Origin: Nocardia amamiensis
Lineage (GTDB): Bacteria; Actinomycetota; Actinomycetes; Mycobacteriales; Mycobacteriaceae
Direction of reading: 5' to 3'
NCBI RefSeq assembly: GCF_015477605.1
Contig: NZ_JADLQX010000010.1
Span: 1-64,000 of the forward strand
DNA length: 64,000 bases
Positions 1-9,250 of the stretch are shown one piece after another (within the stretch, counting starts at the first letter, position 1; each line of letters begins with the position of its first letter). The notes under the pieces were generated by a model. That model was not told where the DNA came from, ran no database searches, and saw only the letters and a list, made by a program, of their open reading frames with translations. The translations under genes and the position numbers were made by a program.

Positions 1-40
1 GCCCATCTGCCAACGCGGACAACCACTTTCAAACAAACAG

Positions 41-77
41 TTGAGGGGTGGCACCGCACAGCGGTGCCACCCCTCAA
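41..77 (-). terminator. Perfect 17-bp stem, 3-nt loop hairpin
   Basis: Positions 41-57 and 61-77 are exact reverse complements around the loop ACA. Read on the minus strand the stem is followed by CTGTTTGTTTG, a T-rich tail, so it fits a rho-independent terminator for a transcript running leftwards; read on the plus strand no T-run follows. No convincing minus-strand gene ends just before it, so the transcript it serves is unknown. Confidence 0.6.
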
Positions 78-501
78 CTCACTTCGACACAGGCCCTAGT
101 GGTGGTCTAGCAGGTAGCGCGGCACAACTGCCGACGCCGATGGCCGGGCCGACTGGATCACAGCCGCCCGGCCATACTTCCCGAGGATGTCCAGTATTGC
201 GCGGCATACCGTCAACAGTTATTTCCCTGTGCACCAACTATTTCCACGATCGAAGCCGCTCGTCTCTACGCACAGCACGGCCTCGACCTCAACACCGTCC
301 GCGAACTACGTTTCTGAGCGAGACTTCCGGCAGCACGCCGCGAGCCCAGCAACAGCGGGACCCCGGTCCCGTCCATTCCGGCCGCAAATGGTGGATTCCG
401 GTGGCTGGTTGTCGCTGTTGCTGGGGTTGTGGGTTCCCGCAGTTCGGTCCGGTGGTTCCCCGCTTTGGATTGTGCGGGTTTCCGCATGGTGATGCACTGG
501 G
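78..501. other. Gene-free leader region
   Basis: No reading frame here has actinobacterial codon bias or a recognisable product. Positions 175-194 are a 20-base exact copy of positions 4094-4113, which lie inside the solute-binding-protein gene. A 42-codon minus-strand frame (79-207) abuts the hairpin but looks like chance. Otherwise I see nothing in it. Confidence 0.4.
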
Positions 502-2040
502 GTGTTCCGTAGCGTCGCCGCTGTGCGGTATCTGATCTTGCTCGGTGGCTGCGTTCTGTCGTTGTTCGCCATCCATGCCCGCTGGGACGTGGCGCTGGCG
601 GCGTGGCTGTGCCATGTTCTGTTGCTCCGGTTCAGCCGACAGAGCCGGTGGTGGGTAGCCGGGCTGTGGATGTGGCTGGTCATGACGCTGGACCTGGCGG
701 TGTGGATGTGGCACGCGGAGCTCGGCAATCCGGCCTTCATTCTGATCGGCGGCGCGCTCAGCCTGGTGTTCAGCGTGCCGTATCTGATCGATCGGCTGGT
801 CGCGGCGAGGCTCGGAAACTGGGCGCTGGTGAGCACTCTCGCGTTCCCGCTGGCGAAGGTGGCCGTCGAGTTCGTGGTGTCGACTATGACCCCGGTCGGC
901 GGCATCTACGGCGTGCTGGGCACCACGCAGCACGGCAACCTGCCCTTGGCTCAGCTCGCATCCGTGACCGGTGTCTACGGCGTGAGCTTCATGGTCGCCT
1001 GGTTCGCCTCGGTCACCGTGACCTGCTGGCAGCACCGGTCGCGTCCCCGGTGGTTGCGCACCACCGTCGTGACCTACCTGAGCGTGCTGGCCGTGGTCCT
1101 CACGGCCGGCGGGGCGCGGATTGTCTCGTCCACGTCAACCGATACGACCGTGCGGATGGCCGGTGTCGCACCCTCCCCCAGCGCCTGGGCGCATACTGTC
1201 GGCGCGCTCGCCCCATACCAATCGGTGGAGGAGCTGAACAGGGCCGACCCCGCCGTGCTGCGCGAGGCGTTCGCACACGTCGTGGACGACTTGCTGGCAC
1301 GCAGTGCCCGCGAAGCCGGTGCCGGCGCGAAACTCGTGGCCTGGCCGGAGTCGGCGGTGGTGACCATGGCACGCGACGAGTCGGCTCTGCTGGCCGGCTT
1401 CCGGCAATTCGCCGAACGGCACCACATCTACCTGTCGGCCGGCATGACCGTGTACACCACCACCGCGCCGTATGTCCGTAACCAGACGGTGCTGGTCGCG
1501 CCGAGCGGCGCACCCGTGTGGGCCTACCAGAAGGCGCATCCCATCCCGGTTCTGGAGCCCTACGCCGCCGGCGACGGTGTGGTGCCCACCGCGGACACCC
1601 CGTTCGGACGGCTGGCCACGGCGATCTGTTTCGACATGAACTTTCCCGCGCTCGTGCGGCATGCAGGTCAGCAGCGAGCCGACGTCATGCTGGCGCCGTC
1701 GAACGACTGGCGCGGCATCAAGGACATGCACGCGCAGAACGCGAGGTTCCGCGCGATCGAGAACGGCTACACCCTGGTCCGCCCCACCACCGAAGGCATA
1801 TCCGAGGTCGTCGATCACCTCGGCCGCGTCGTAGCCGCCAGCGACTACTTCACAAGCGGCGACGATCCGACGATGGTGGCCCAGGTGCCGACACGCGGCA
1901 CACAAACCGTTTATGGCGCGGTGGGCGACCTTTTCGGCTGGCTGTGCCTGACCGCACTGGCCGGCCTGGTCGTGGTCGCAATCCGCACCAGGCGCACCGA
2001 GCGCGATTGCCCGGCCCCAGCCGATGCAGACGATGTGTGA
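502..2040 (+). CDS. lnt: Apolipoprotein N-acyltransferase-like membrane protein
   Basis: Lnt transfers a fatty acyl chain from phospholipid to the N-terminal cysteine of lipoproteins at the membrane. The 512-residue protein has a hydrophobic N-terminal half with several membrane segments (about residues 10-215), a nitrilase-fold domain (about 220-480) and a last membrane helix near the C-terminus, the usual Lnt layout and length. The catalytic triad is visible as E283 (AWPES), K344 (QKAHP) and C376 (ICFDMNF). The start is GTG with no clear ribosome site, so it is uncertain by some codons. It lies 64 bp ahead of a two-component pair on the same strand. Actinobacteria often carry several Lnt paralogs, so this copy may be specialised. 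Confidence 0.8.
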   Translation: MFRSVAAVRYLILLGGCVLSLFAIHARWDVALAAWLCHVLLLRFSRQSRWWVAGLWMWLVMTLDLAVWMWHAELGNPAFILIGGALSLVFSVPYLIDRLVAARLGNWALVSTLAFPLAKVAVEFVVSTMTPVGGIYGVLGTTQHGNLPLAQLASVTGVYGVSFMVAWFASVTVTCWQHRSRPRWLRTTVVTYLSVLAVVLTAGGARIVSSTSTDTTVRMAGVAPSPSAWAHTVGALAPYQSVEELNRADPAVLREAFAHVVDDLLARSAREAGAGAKLVAWPESAVVTMARDESALLAGFRQFAERHHIYLSAGMTVYTTTAPYVRNQTVLVAPSGAPVWAYQKAHPIPVLEPYAAGDGVVPTADTPFGRLATAICFDMNFPALVRHAGQQRADVMLAPSNDWRGIKDMHAQNARFRAIENGYTLVRPTTEGISEVVDHLGRVVAASDYFTSGDDPTMVAQVPTRGTQTVYGAVGDLFGWLCLTALAGLVVVAIRTRRTERDCPAPADADDV

Positions 2041-2104
2041 TCGCACCGGTCGCGGTCGTGGAGTGGCTCGCCCGTCGCCTACGGGGCCGGGTCACACTGA
2101 GTTC

Positions 2105-3196
2105 ATGATCGCACCGCATGTTCTCGACGCGTCCCGGCGGGCCGGGCGCGCCATCGTGGGCGCGCTGCTCGGCACCGTCAGCGCCGTCACCGGCATCGCG
2201 GTGCTGGCTGGGCGGGGACCGCGGCTGCGGCGGCATGTGCGCCGCGACCGGCACCGGCTGGTGCACTGGTTCGACGCCGACGCGGTGCGTGATCTGCCCG
2301 ATCGCGATCCGGCGGGTTATGCGCTACTCCGTGCCGGATACGGAATCGCCTGCGGCGCTGCGCTTATCGCCGTGCTGACGGTCGTGCTCGGCTACCTCGG
2401 GTGGACAGCCGGTCTGACGGTGCTTGGCCGAATCCCGCTCGGCGACAGCGTGGTGTCGCTGGCCGTGGGCGCGGTCGGGATGTATTTGTGCGTGCGATTC
2501 GCGGTCACGTGGGGAACCTGGGACACCCGGGTGGCGGTGCGCCGCCTCGGCGACGACGCCACGCAGCGCCGGCTGCGCGAGCTCGAACGCACCCGGTCCG
2601 GCGTCGTCCGCGCGGTCGACGACGAACGGCGACGCATCGAGCGCGCGCTGCACGACGGTGTCCAGCAGCGCGCCGTCGCGCTGGCGCTGCAGCTCGGTCG
2701 CGCCCGCCGGGGCGCCCGTGGCGACCGCGCGGACTGGGCCGCCGAACTCGACCACGCCGCCGCCGAGGCCGGGCGGTTGATCGACGATCTGCGGGAGGTG
2801 GCGTGGCGAATCTATCCGTCGGTCCTCGACGAACACGGCCTCGCGGTCGCGCTGCGCGGGTTGTCCGCACACACCGTCGTGCCGCTGCAACTCGACATCG
2901 ACCTCGACCACGAACCACCACCCGACGTAGCGGCGGCGACCTATTTCGTGGTCGCCGAATCCGTCACCAATGCCGCCAAACATTCCGGCGCCGATCACGT
3001 TTCGATAGCGGTGCGCACCACACCGGGAACCATCACCGCGATCGTGCACGACAACGGCCGCGGCGGCGCCGATCCGGGCGGTGCCGGTCTCACGGGGCTG
3101 CGGTGGCGCGTCGCGGCCCTCGACGGCACACTCGACGTGCACAGCCCGACCGGCGGGCCGACCGTCCTGACCGCGGAGCTGCCGTGCGCATCGTGA
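2105..3196 (+). CDS. NarL-type sensor histidine kinase (HisKA_3)
   Basis: Membrane sensor kinase that phosphorylates the response regulator encoded just downstream. The 363-residue protein has about three hydrophobic segments in the first 140 residues, a HisKA_3 dimerisation domain with phospho-acceptor H183 (ALHDGVQQR) and a HATPase domain whose N box (ESVTNAAKH) and G box (DNGRGG) are clear. I chose ATG 2105 because the sequence before it does not read as protein. It overlaps the regulator gene by 13 bp, implying translational coupling. No separate periplasmic sensor domain is seen, so the signal is unknown. Confidence 0.85.
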   Translation: MIAPHVLDASRRAGRAIVGALLGTVSAVTGIAVLAGRGPRLRRHVRRDRHRLVHWFDADAVRDLPDRDPAGYALLRAGYGIACGAALIAVLTVVLGYLGWTAGLTVLGRIPLGDSVVSLAVGAVGMYLCVRFAVTWGTWDTRVAVRRLGDDATQRRLRELERTRSGVVRAVDDERRRIERALHDGVQQRAVALALQLGRARRGARGDRADWAAELDHAAAEAGRLIDDLREVAWRIYPSVLDEHGLAVALRGLSAHTVVPLQLDIDLDHEPPPDVAAATYFVVAESVTNAAKHSGADHVSIAVRTTPGTITAIVHDNGRGGADPGGAGLTGLRWRVAALDGTLDVHSPTGGPTVLTAELPCAS

Positions 3197-3837
3197 TCGC
3201 CGAGGACTCCGCACTACTGCGGGAGGGATTGACCCGGCTGTTGACCGACGAGGGACACCAGGTCGTTGCGGTCGGCACCGCGACCGAACTGCTCCACGAA
3301 ACCACCCACGGCACACCGGACCTCGTCATCGTCGACGTCCGGATGCCACCCACCCACTCCGCCGAGGGACTCGAGGCCGCACGAACACTCAAGGCCCGCT
3401 ACCCGCAGCTGGGCGTGCTCGTGCTGTCCCAGTACGTCGAGCAGCACAACGCGATCGAACTCATTACCGCCGGCAAGGGCGGAATCGGCTACCTGCTCAA
3501 GGACCGGGTCGCCGACATCGACGCATTCCTGGCCGACCTCGACCGAATCGCCTCCGGCGGAACCGCATTCGACCCCGAAGTAGTCCGGCAACTCTTCGCC
3601 CGGCAACGCCGCCACAACCCGCTCACCGCGCTGTCACCCCGCGAACTCGACGTCCTCCGATTGCTGTCACAAGGACTCACCAACGCAGGCATCGCCGATA
3701 CACTGTCCCTTTCGATCAGCGCGGTCGAAAAACACGTCAACGCCATATTCACCAAACTCGGCCTGACCAAAGACCCCGCCAACAGCCAACGCGTCCGCGC
3801 CGTCCTCATCTACCTCGACCAGAACACGGACACATGA
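3184..3837 (+). CDS. NarL/FixJ-type response regulator
   Basis: DNA-binding partner of the preceding kinase. The 217-residue protein has a receiver domain (about 1-125) with acidic pocket E7/D8, phospho-acceptor D51 (VIVDVRMP) and the conserved lysine in YLLKDR. A LuxR-type helix-turn-helix (about 150-210) follows, with the typical LSPRELDVLRLLSQG and VEKHVNAIFTKLGL motifs. The GTG start at 3184 lies inside the end of the kinase gene, so both are made from one transcript. Target genes are not evident; the 150 bp after the gene hold no coding signal. Confidence 0.9.
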   Translation: MRIVIAEDSALLREGLTRLLTDEGHQVVAVGTATELLHETTHGTPDLVIVDVRMPPTHSAEGLEAARTLKARYPQLGVLVLSQYVEQHNAIELITAGKGGIGYLLKDRVADIDAFLADLDRIASGGTAFDPEVVRQLFARQRRHNPLTALSPRELDVLRLLSQGLTNAGIADTLSLSISAVEKHVNAIFTKLGLTKDPANSQRVRAVLIYLDQNTDT

Positions 3838-3996
3838 TCACCCGCAGTACGAACGCGCCATGAGCCTCCTGGCGGACCAGACAAGCGGAAATTGATGCAG
3901 GTGGTGACCAAAGCGATCGTGGGAAGTCTCTGAGATGCGCCAGTCGTGGGCCGCCCAAGGGTGGCTGGCCCTCGGGCGGCTCAACGGAAGACCCTC

Positions 3997-5049
3997 CTAC
4001 TGTCGTGGCGTGCGCAACGCCTCCTCCACGAATTGCGTGGTGTAGGTCTCCGACAGGTTGATGCGGTCGCGCACGGGGCGCACGTTCTTCGAGTACTTCC
4101 CGAGGATGTCCAGCACGTTCTGCGCGCCTTCGGGTTTCATCAGGCCGTCGCCGTTGAACATGCCGACCGAGTCGCGGATCGACTGGACGTAGAGGTCCTT
4201 GCCCGCGCCGGCGTACTGCGGTGGCATCTTCGCCGCGATCTCCTCCGGGGTGTGCGTCTTGATCCACTGCAGCGTCTGCACGAACGCGGTGGCGAGCTTC
4301 TGCACGATCTCCGGATGGGCATCGACGGTCGCGCAGCTCATGTACAGCGACGTCGCCGGATACAGTCCACCCAGGGCGGCCCTCGTCCCCGCCTCGGTGC
4401 GCATGTCGACCAGAATCCGCGCCTCGCCGGAGTTCACCATCTGCGCCACCGTCGGGTCCGTGGTCATGCCCGCGTCGATGCCGTTATGGTTCATGCCCGC
4501 GATGAACGTCTGTCCCGCACCGACTTTCACCCGGGTGTAGTCCGCGGTGGTCATGCCCTCCTTGCCGGTGAGCGCCTGGGTGAGGAAGTCGGTCGAGGAG
4601 CCGAGCGAGGTGACGCCCAGATTCCTGCCGCGCAGGTCCGCGACCGACGTGATGGCGGCCGCGTCGGCCGCCGACACCAGCTCCACCTCGCCCGGCACGT
4701 CCGACATCTGTACCACCGAGCGGATGCACTGGTCCTTGGCTTGCAGGTCGATGGTGTGGTCGTAGAACCCGATCACGCCCTGCACGTCACCGCTGAGCAG
4801 TGCGGTCTCCGCGGTGGCGCCGGACTGCTCGCCGAGCAGCTTCACGTCGATGTCGTTGCTCTCGAAGAAGCCGAGTTGCTGGGTGAGCATGGCGGGCAGG
4901 TAGATCACCTTCTCCAGCCCGCCCACCATGATGGTGATCTGCGGGCGTCCGTCGGCCATCGGAATGGTGCGGGAGTCCCGGCATCCGGTGGTCAGCAGCA
5001 GTGCCGCGATCGCGACGACGACGAGCGCCCAATGCTTACGATGCTTCAT
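3997..5049 (-). CDS. ABC importer solute-binding lipoprotein (NitT/TauT, NMT1-like)
   Basis: Captures the substrate of the adjacent importer outside the cell. The 350-residue protein begins with a signal peptide ending in a lipobox (LLLTTGC, cysteine near residue 22), so it should be lipid-anchored. The mature part is of the NMT1/ThiY/SsuA kind (ITIMVGGLEKVIYLPA near the start, then GEQSGATAETALLSGDVQGV). The family binds nitrate, sulfonates, taurine or pyrimidine precursors, and the substrate here cannot be assigned. It is the last gene of a three-gene minus-strand operon, two bases after the permease stop. ATG 5049 is chosen because the signal peptide begins there. Confidence 0.85.
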   Translation of the reverse strand: MKHRKHWALVVVAIAALLLTTGCRDSRTIPMADGRPQITIMVGGLEKVIYLPAMLTQQLGFFESNDIDVKLLGEQSGATAETALLSGDVQGVIGFYDHTIDLQAKDQCIRSVVQMSDVPGEVELVSAADAAAITSVADLRGRNLGVTSLGSSTDFLTQALTGKEGMTTADYTRVKVGAGQTFIAGMNHNGIDAGMTTDPTVAQMVNSGEARILVDMRTEAGTRAALGGLYPATSLYMSCATVDAHPEIVQKLATAFVQTLQWIKTHTPEEIAAKMPPQYAGAGKDLYVQSIRDSVGMFNGDGLMKPEGAQNVLDILGKYSKNVRPVRDRINLSETYTTQFVEEALRTPRQ

Positions 5050-5051
5050 GA

Positions 5052-5939
5052 TCAGATCCCGTGGTTGGAGTTCGCCTGGGACGGCCGCCATTTCAGCAAC
5101 CGGTTCTCCGCCATGCCGATCCCCCACTCCGCGATCAGCGCGATCACGGTGATGATGATCATGCCCGCGTAGATGCCGGCCGAGTCGAAGGTGCCCTGCG
5201 CGTTGCTGATCAGCAGACCCAAACCCTTGCTCGCACCGGCATATTCGCCGACAACCGCGCCGATCAGGGCAAAGCCGAAGGCGGTGTGCAGGCTGGACAG
5301 AATCCAGGTGGTCGCGCTCGGCAGCACGATCGACACCAGCACTTGCCTGCGGCTCGCGCCGAGGATGCGGGCGTTGTTGATCACGTTGCCGTCCACCTCG
5401 CGCGCCCCGGTGAACGCGTTGAAGAACACCGCGAAGAACACCAGCACCACCACGGTCGCCACCTTGGAACTCAGTCCGAGGCCGAACCAGATGATGAACA
5501 GCGAGGCGAGCACGATACGCGGAACCGCGTTGAGCGCCTTGATGAACGGCGCGAGCACCTCGGCCCAGTACCGGCTGCGGCCGAGCAGCACGCCGAGCAC
5601 CACACCGGCCACCGTGCCGATCGCGAAGCCGAGCACGGCCTCCTGCACCGTGGTGTAGATCTGCAGCCAGATCGAGCCGAACTGGGTGCCCTCGGTGAAC
5701 CATTCGACCAGCCGCGCCCAGATCAGCGACGGCTTGGAGTAGAAGAACGGGTCGATCCACACCGTCGCGGTGAGCTCCCACGCGCCCAGCCACAGCGCGA
5801 CCAGCGCGCCGCGCAGCCCCCAGGTACGCAGGCGCGCGCGCCGGGCGTTGGTGCGCACCCTAGCCAGAATCTGCTCTTCGGTCTCGTTCTCCACCACCGG
5901 CGTTGCGGCGGCGTCCTTGACCAGTACGTCATGCGACAC
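5052..5939 (-). CDS. ABC importer permease (SsuC/TauC-like)
   Basis: Inner-membrane channel subunit of the importer. The 295-residue protein has an N-terminal cytoplasmic stretch of about 40 residues, then about six membrane helices, and the EAA-type coupling loop (GASRRQVLVSIVLP) that contacts the ATPase. Length and order match the BPD_transp_1 permeases of NitT/TauT systems. Its start overlaps the ATPase gene by 11 bp and its stop is two bases before the binding-protein start, so the three genes form one transcript, probably induced by the divergent two-component system. Confidence 0.88.
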   Translation of the reverse strand: MSHDVLVKDAAATPVVENETEEQILARVRTNARRARLRTWGLRGALVALWLGAWELTATVWIDPFFYSKPSLIWARLVEWFTEGTQFGSIWLQIYTTVQEAVLGFAIGTVAGVVLGVLLGRSRYWAEVLAPFIKALNAVPRIVLASLFIIWFGLGLSSKVATVVVLVFFAVFFNAFTGAREVDGNVINNARILGASRRQVLVSIVLPSATTWILSSLHTAFGFALIGAVVGEYAGASKGLGLLISNAQGTFDSAGIYAGMIIITVIALIAEWGIGMAENRLLKWRPSQANSNHGI

Positions 5940-6735
5940 AGGAGGCTCCCTTCGCCCGGGCTGCCTCGACCTCGTCGCGCAGCGTTTCCCAGATTTCCTT
6001 GTAGATGTCCCGGAACTCGACGGTCAGCCGCACGTCCTCCACGCTGCGCGGTCGCTCGAGGCCGACGGTGAAGTCACCGCAGACGGTGGCCGGGCTCGCG
6101 GTCATGACCACCACCCGATCGGCGAGCACGATCGCCTCTTCCAGATCGTGGGTGACGAAGATGACCGCCGCGTTGGTGCCCGCCCAGACCCGCAGCAGCT
6201 CGTCCTGCATGAGCTGGCGGGTCTGCACGTCCAGCGCGCTGAACGGCTCGTCCATCAGCAGGATCTCCGGCTCGTTGACCAGCGTCTGCGCCAGCGCGAC
6301 GCGCTTGCGCATACCGCCGGACAGCTGGTGCGGGTAGTAGCGCTCGAACCCGGCCAAGCCGACCTTGCGCACCCACGCCGACGCCTTCGCACGCGCCTCG
6401 GCTTTCGACGCGCCGCGCAGGCGAGGGCCGAGCGCGACGTTGTCCAGCACGCTCTTCCACGGCAGCACCGCGTCTTGCTGGAACATGTAGCCGATCCCGT
6501 CCGGGATGCCGTGGACATCCTTGCCGCGCACCAGCGTCCGCCCGGCCGACGCCGGTTCCAGACCGGATACCAGCGAAAGCGTGGTGGACTTCCCACATCC
6601 GGTCGGGCCGACGACGGCGACGAATTCGCCGGGCCGCACCTCGAGGTTCAAATTCCGTACGGCGGTGTGGATGCCGCCGCCGGTGCCGGGGAAACGCTTG
6701 GTCGCGCTCCGCAGCTCGATGAGTGATTGCGTCAT
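5929..6735 (-). CDS. ABC importer ATPase (SsuB/TauB-like)
   Basis: Hydrolyses ATP to drive the adjacent permease. The 268-residue protein shows Walker A (GPTGCGKST), a Q-loop (FQQDAVLPWKSV), the signature LSGGMRKR, Walker B (ILLMDEPF) and the switch histidine (VTHDLEEA). It is the first gene of the minus-strand importer operon and has a good ribosome site (AGGAG) in the divergent intergenic region shared with the sensor kinase at 6884. The substrate class (sulfonate, nitrate, taurine or pyrimidine-like) is not decidable from the ATPase. Confidence 0.9.
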   Translation of the reverse strand: MTQSLIELRSATKRFPGTGGGIHTAVRNLNLEVRPGEFVAVVGPTGCGKSTTLSLVSGLEPASAGRTLVRGKDVHGIPDGIGYMFQQDAVLPWKSVLDNVALGPRLRGASKAEARAKASAWVRKVGLAGFERYYPHQLSGGMRKRVALAQTLVNEPEILLMDEPFSALDVQTRQLMQDELLRVWAGTNAAVIFVTHDLEEAIVLADRVVVMTASPATVCGDFTVGLERPRSVEDVRLTVEFRDIYKEIWETLRDEVEAARAKGASCVA

Positions 6736-6871
6736 TGCTTCCTACTCCTGCGAGATCGGGATAGGGCGACCGTACGTGTCCCGCGTCACACCGTGGAGCT
6801 TGTGCGCACAACCGCCACAATTGCGGGATTCGCAGGTTTTGCGCATTCTGCTCACGCTCGTCCGAGTGGTC

Positions 6872-6877
6872 TATGCT
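6872..6877 (+). promoter_or_regulatory. -10 box (TATGCT) of leaderless sensor-kinase gene
   Basis: TATGCT ends six bases before ATG 6884, and no Shine-Dalgarno sequence lies between them. This spacing would start the transcript at or next to the start codon, so the mRNA is probably leaderless. Confidence 0.5.
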
Positions 6878-6883
6878 GCGGCT

Positions 6884-8572
6884 ATGGCCAGTGAGGGCGC
6901 GAGGGCCGTGCGGTTGCGGACGCAAGTTCTGCTCTTGCAGATCGTGGTCGTCGCGCTGACTCTCGGTGTCGCGTTCGCGGTATTCGGCTATCTCAGCGAC
7001 CAGCGGCTGCGGGACAGCTACGGCCAGCGCGCGCTGGCCATCGCCCGCACCGTCGCCGCCGACCCGGTGGTACGCCGCGAGGTGGCTCGGTACGCACCGG
7101 GCGCGATCACCAACGATCTGGCTACATACCAGGAGCTCGAGACGGGTCCTCTGGAGCGGCTGGCAGTGGACGCCACCCTGCGCAATGAGGCGTTGTTCGT
7201 GGTGATCGTCGACGACGCGGGCATTCGCCTCGCGCATCCGGACCCCGGCCGGCTCGCCGAGCTTGTCAGCACCGACCCGTCCGAAGCGCTTGCCGGACAG
7301 GAGTCGATCACCGAGGCGCGCGGCACACTCGGCGACTCGGTACGCGCGAAAGTGCCGGTCCGCGCCCCGGATTCCGAGCAGGTGGTCGGCGCGGTGAGCG
7401 TCGGCATCTCAACCGAGGCGGTACACGATCAACTACTCGACGATCTGCGTACCGCGGGCGTGCTGGTCGGCGCGGCGCTGCTGGTCGGCATCGCGGGCTC
7501 GATCCTGCTCGCCCGGCGGTGGCGTGGCCTGACGCTCGGGCTGGAGCCGGACGAACTGGCCGAACTGGTCCGCGGCCAGGCCGCCGTGCTGCACGGCATC
7601 GGCGGCGGCGTGCTCGCCGTCGACGCGTCGTGGCGTACGACCTTCGTCAACGACGAGGCGCGCAGGCTGCTCGGAATCACACCGGATATCGGGCAGCCGG
7701 TGGACGAAATCGGGTTGACACCCCGGGTGCTGGAGGCGTTTCGCCGGATGGACGAACAGCCGGCTTCGGCGACGGTCGGTTCGCATGTCGTCATCATCTC
7801 GGCGCGCCGGGTCAGCCGGGACGGACGCGACCTCGGCGCGGTGCTCACCGTGCGTGACCGCACCGACGTGGAGTCGCTGACCAGGCAACTGGACGCCGTG
7901 CAGTCGATGAGCACGGTGCTGCGCGCGCAGCGCCACGAGTTCTCCAACAAAATGCACCTGATCAGCGGCCTGCTGCACAGCGGGCGGGTCGAGGAGGCGT
8001 CGCGATCGATCGACGAGCTGGTCGGCGCGGGCCCGCTCGGCGCCGCGACCCCCGGCATCGACGCCATCCATGACGCCTATCTCCAAGCATTCCTGGCCGC
8101 CAAGGCCGCGCACGCCAGGGAGAACGGCGTCGAGCTGCTGCTCGGAGCCAATACGTGGGTCGAGGGCAGTCTCGCCGATCCGGTGGACGTGACGACGGTG
8201 CTGGGCAACCTCCTGGACAACGCGATGGAGGCCGTCCGCGCCAGCGACCATTCCGTGCGTCAAGTGGAAGTCGAACTGGTGCAGGAGGATTCGACGTTGC
8301 ATATCGCGGTCGCGGACAGCGGAGGCGGAGTAGCGCCGGAGCTGGCCGACACGCTGTTCATCGAGGGCATCTCCACCCATGAGGACCACGGTGTTCCCGG
8401 CGGGCGCGGGGTCGGCCTGGCCCTGATCCGCCAGATCGCGCGCGCACACGGTGGCGACGTGCGTCTGTCCAGCCCGGGTGGCGGCAGGCCGCCGCTCACC
8501 GGCGCCGAATTCATCGCGCGCATGCCCGGGGTGCTCGTCGACAGCGAGGTGCCATGGCCGCAGCAGCTCTGA
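6884..8572 (+). CDS. CitA/DcuS-type sensor histidine kinase
   Basis: Membrane kinase of the citrate/C4-dicarboxylate sensor family. The 562-residue protein has an N-terminal helix (about 12-35), an extracytoplasmic PAS-like sensor (about 40-185), a second helix (about 190-210), a cytoplasmic PAS domain, then a SpoOB-type H box with H351 (RAQRHEFSNKMH) and a HATPase with N and G boxes (GNLLDNAMEA, GGRGVGLAL). Family members sense organic acids directly in the outer PAS domain. It diverges from the ABC importer operon (148-bp gap) and overlaps its regulator by 19 bp. ATG 6884 is taken as the start because the protein signal and a -10 box begin there. Confidence 0.85.
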   Translation: MASEGARAVRLRTQVLLLQIVVVALTLGVAFAVFGYLSDQRLRDSYGQRALAIARTVAADPVVRREVARYAPGAITNDLATYQELETGPLERLAVDATLRNEALFVVIVDDAGIRLAHPDPGRLAELVSTDPSEALAGQESITEARGTLGDSVRAKVPVRAPDSEQVVGAVSVGISTEAVHDQLLDDLRTAGVLVGAALLVGIAGSILLARRWRGLTLGLEPDELAELVRGQAAVLHGIGGGVLAVDASWRTTFVNDEARRLLGITPDIGQPVDEIGLTPRVLEAFRRMDEQPASATVGSHVVIISARRVSRDGRDLGAVLTVRDRTDVESLTRQLDAVQSMSTVLRAQRHEFSNKMHLISGLLHSGRVEEASRSIDELVGAGPLGAATPGIDAIHDAYLQAFLAAKAAHARENGVELLLGANTWVEGSLADPVDVTTVLGNLLDNAMEAVRASDHSVRQVEVELVQEDSTLHIAVADSGGGVAPELADTLFIEGISTHEDHGVPGGRGVGLALIRQIARAHGGDVRLSSPGGGRPPLTGAEFIARMPGVLVDSEVPWPQQL

Positions 8573-9225
8573 CCGTCCTCGTCGTCGACGACGATTTTCG
8601 CGTGGCGAATCTGCACGCCGGAATAGTCGAATCCATCGCGGGATTCACCGTGGCAGGCACCGCCAATACGCTCGCCGCCGCGCGGAGGATCGTCGCGGCG
8701 GAGCCGGTCGACCTCGCTCTGGTCGATATCTACCTGCCCGATGGTTCCGGCATCGATTTCGTTCGCGAGATCCGCTGCGACGCCATGGTTCTCACCGCGT
8801 CCACGGAGAGTGCGGCCGTGCGGGCGGCGATCGCGGCGGGCGCGTTGGCCTACCTGGTCAAGCCTTTTCCGCACACCGAACTGGCCGCGCGGCTCGCCGC
8901 CTACGCCCGCTACCGGCATATCCTCGCCACACCGCAGATCGACAACACCCGGGTGTCCGCCGCGCTGCACGCACTGCGCCCCGCCGCCACCACGGCCGCG
9001 CCGGCCACGGTAGCCTCGTCCCCCACGAAAGACCTTGTCCTGCAGTCCATTCGCGAGGCGGGTGGGCCGCTGTCCGCCGGTGAGGTGGCCACCGCCATCG
9101 GCGTCTCCCGCGCCACCGCCCAGCGCTACCTAGCCGCCCTGGTCTCCAGCGGCGCCGTGCGCATGCGCTTGCGCTACGGCAGCACCGGACGGCCCGAGCA
9201 GGAGTACTCGGCGGCGACCCGCTGA
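8554..9225 (+). CDS. DpiA/CitT-type response regulator
   Basis: Partner of the preceding kinase and probable activator of the divergent importer. The 223-residue protein has a receiver domain with acidic cluster D12-D14, phospho-acceptor D58 (LVDIYLPDG) and lysine in YLVKPF. A linker and a C-terminal winged-helix domain follow (about 165-223; EVATAIGVSRATAQRYL), as in the CitB/DcuR branch. The start lies inside the kinase gene, so translation is coupled. It ends in a hairpin shared with the convergent gene. Confidence 0.87.
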   Translation: MAAAALTVLVVDDDFRVANLHAGIVESIAGFTVAGTANTLAAARRIVAAEPVDLALVDIYLPDGSGIDFVREIRCDAMVLTASTESAAVRAAIAAGALAYLVKPFPHTELAARLAAYARYRHILATPQIDNTRVSAALHALRPAATTAAPATVASSPTKDLVLQSIREAGGPLSAGEVATAIGVSRATAQRYLAALVSSGAVRMRLRYGSTGRPEQEYSAATR

Positions 9226-9250
9226 ACGGACCGCCCGTCGCGGCCGTTCA
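9223..9250. terminator. Bidirectional hairpin between convergent genes
   Basis: TGAACGG (9223-9229) pairs with CCGTTCA (9244-9250), and inside it CCGC pairs with GCGG around a 5-base loop with one bulged A. The stem overlaps the stop codons of both converging genes. There is no T-tract, which is common for actinobacterial terminators. Confidence 0.55.

Noticed and set aside
79..207. 42-codon minus-strand ORF ending just before the hairpin at 41-77
   Set aside because: Short, Pro/Gly/Arg-rich, without ribosome site or recognisable motif; likely chance in GC-rich DNA.
289..1035. Long minus-strand frame rich in His, Arg and Gln opposite the Lnt-like gene
   Set aside because: Composition is that of an antisense shadow of a GC-rich gene; the plus strand carries the catalytic motifs.
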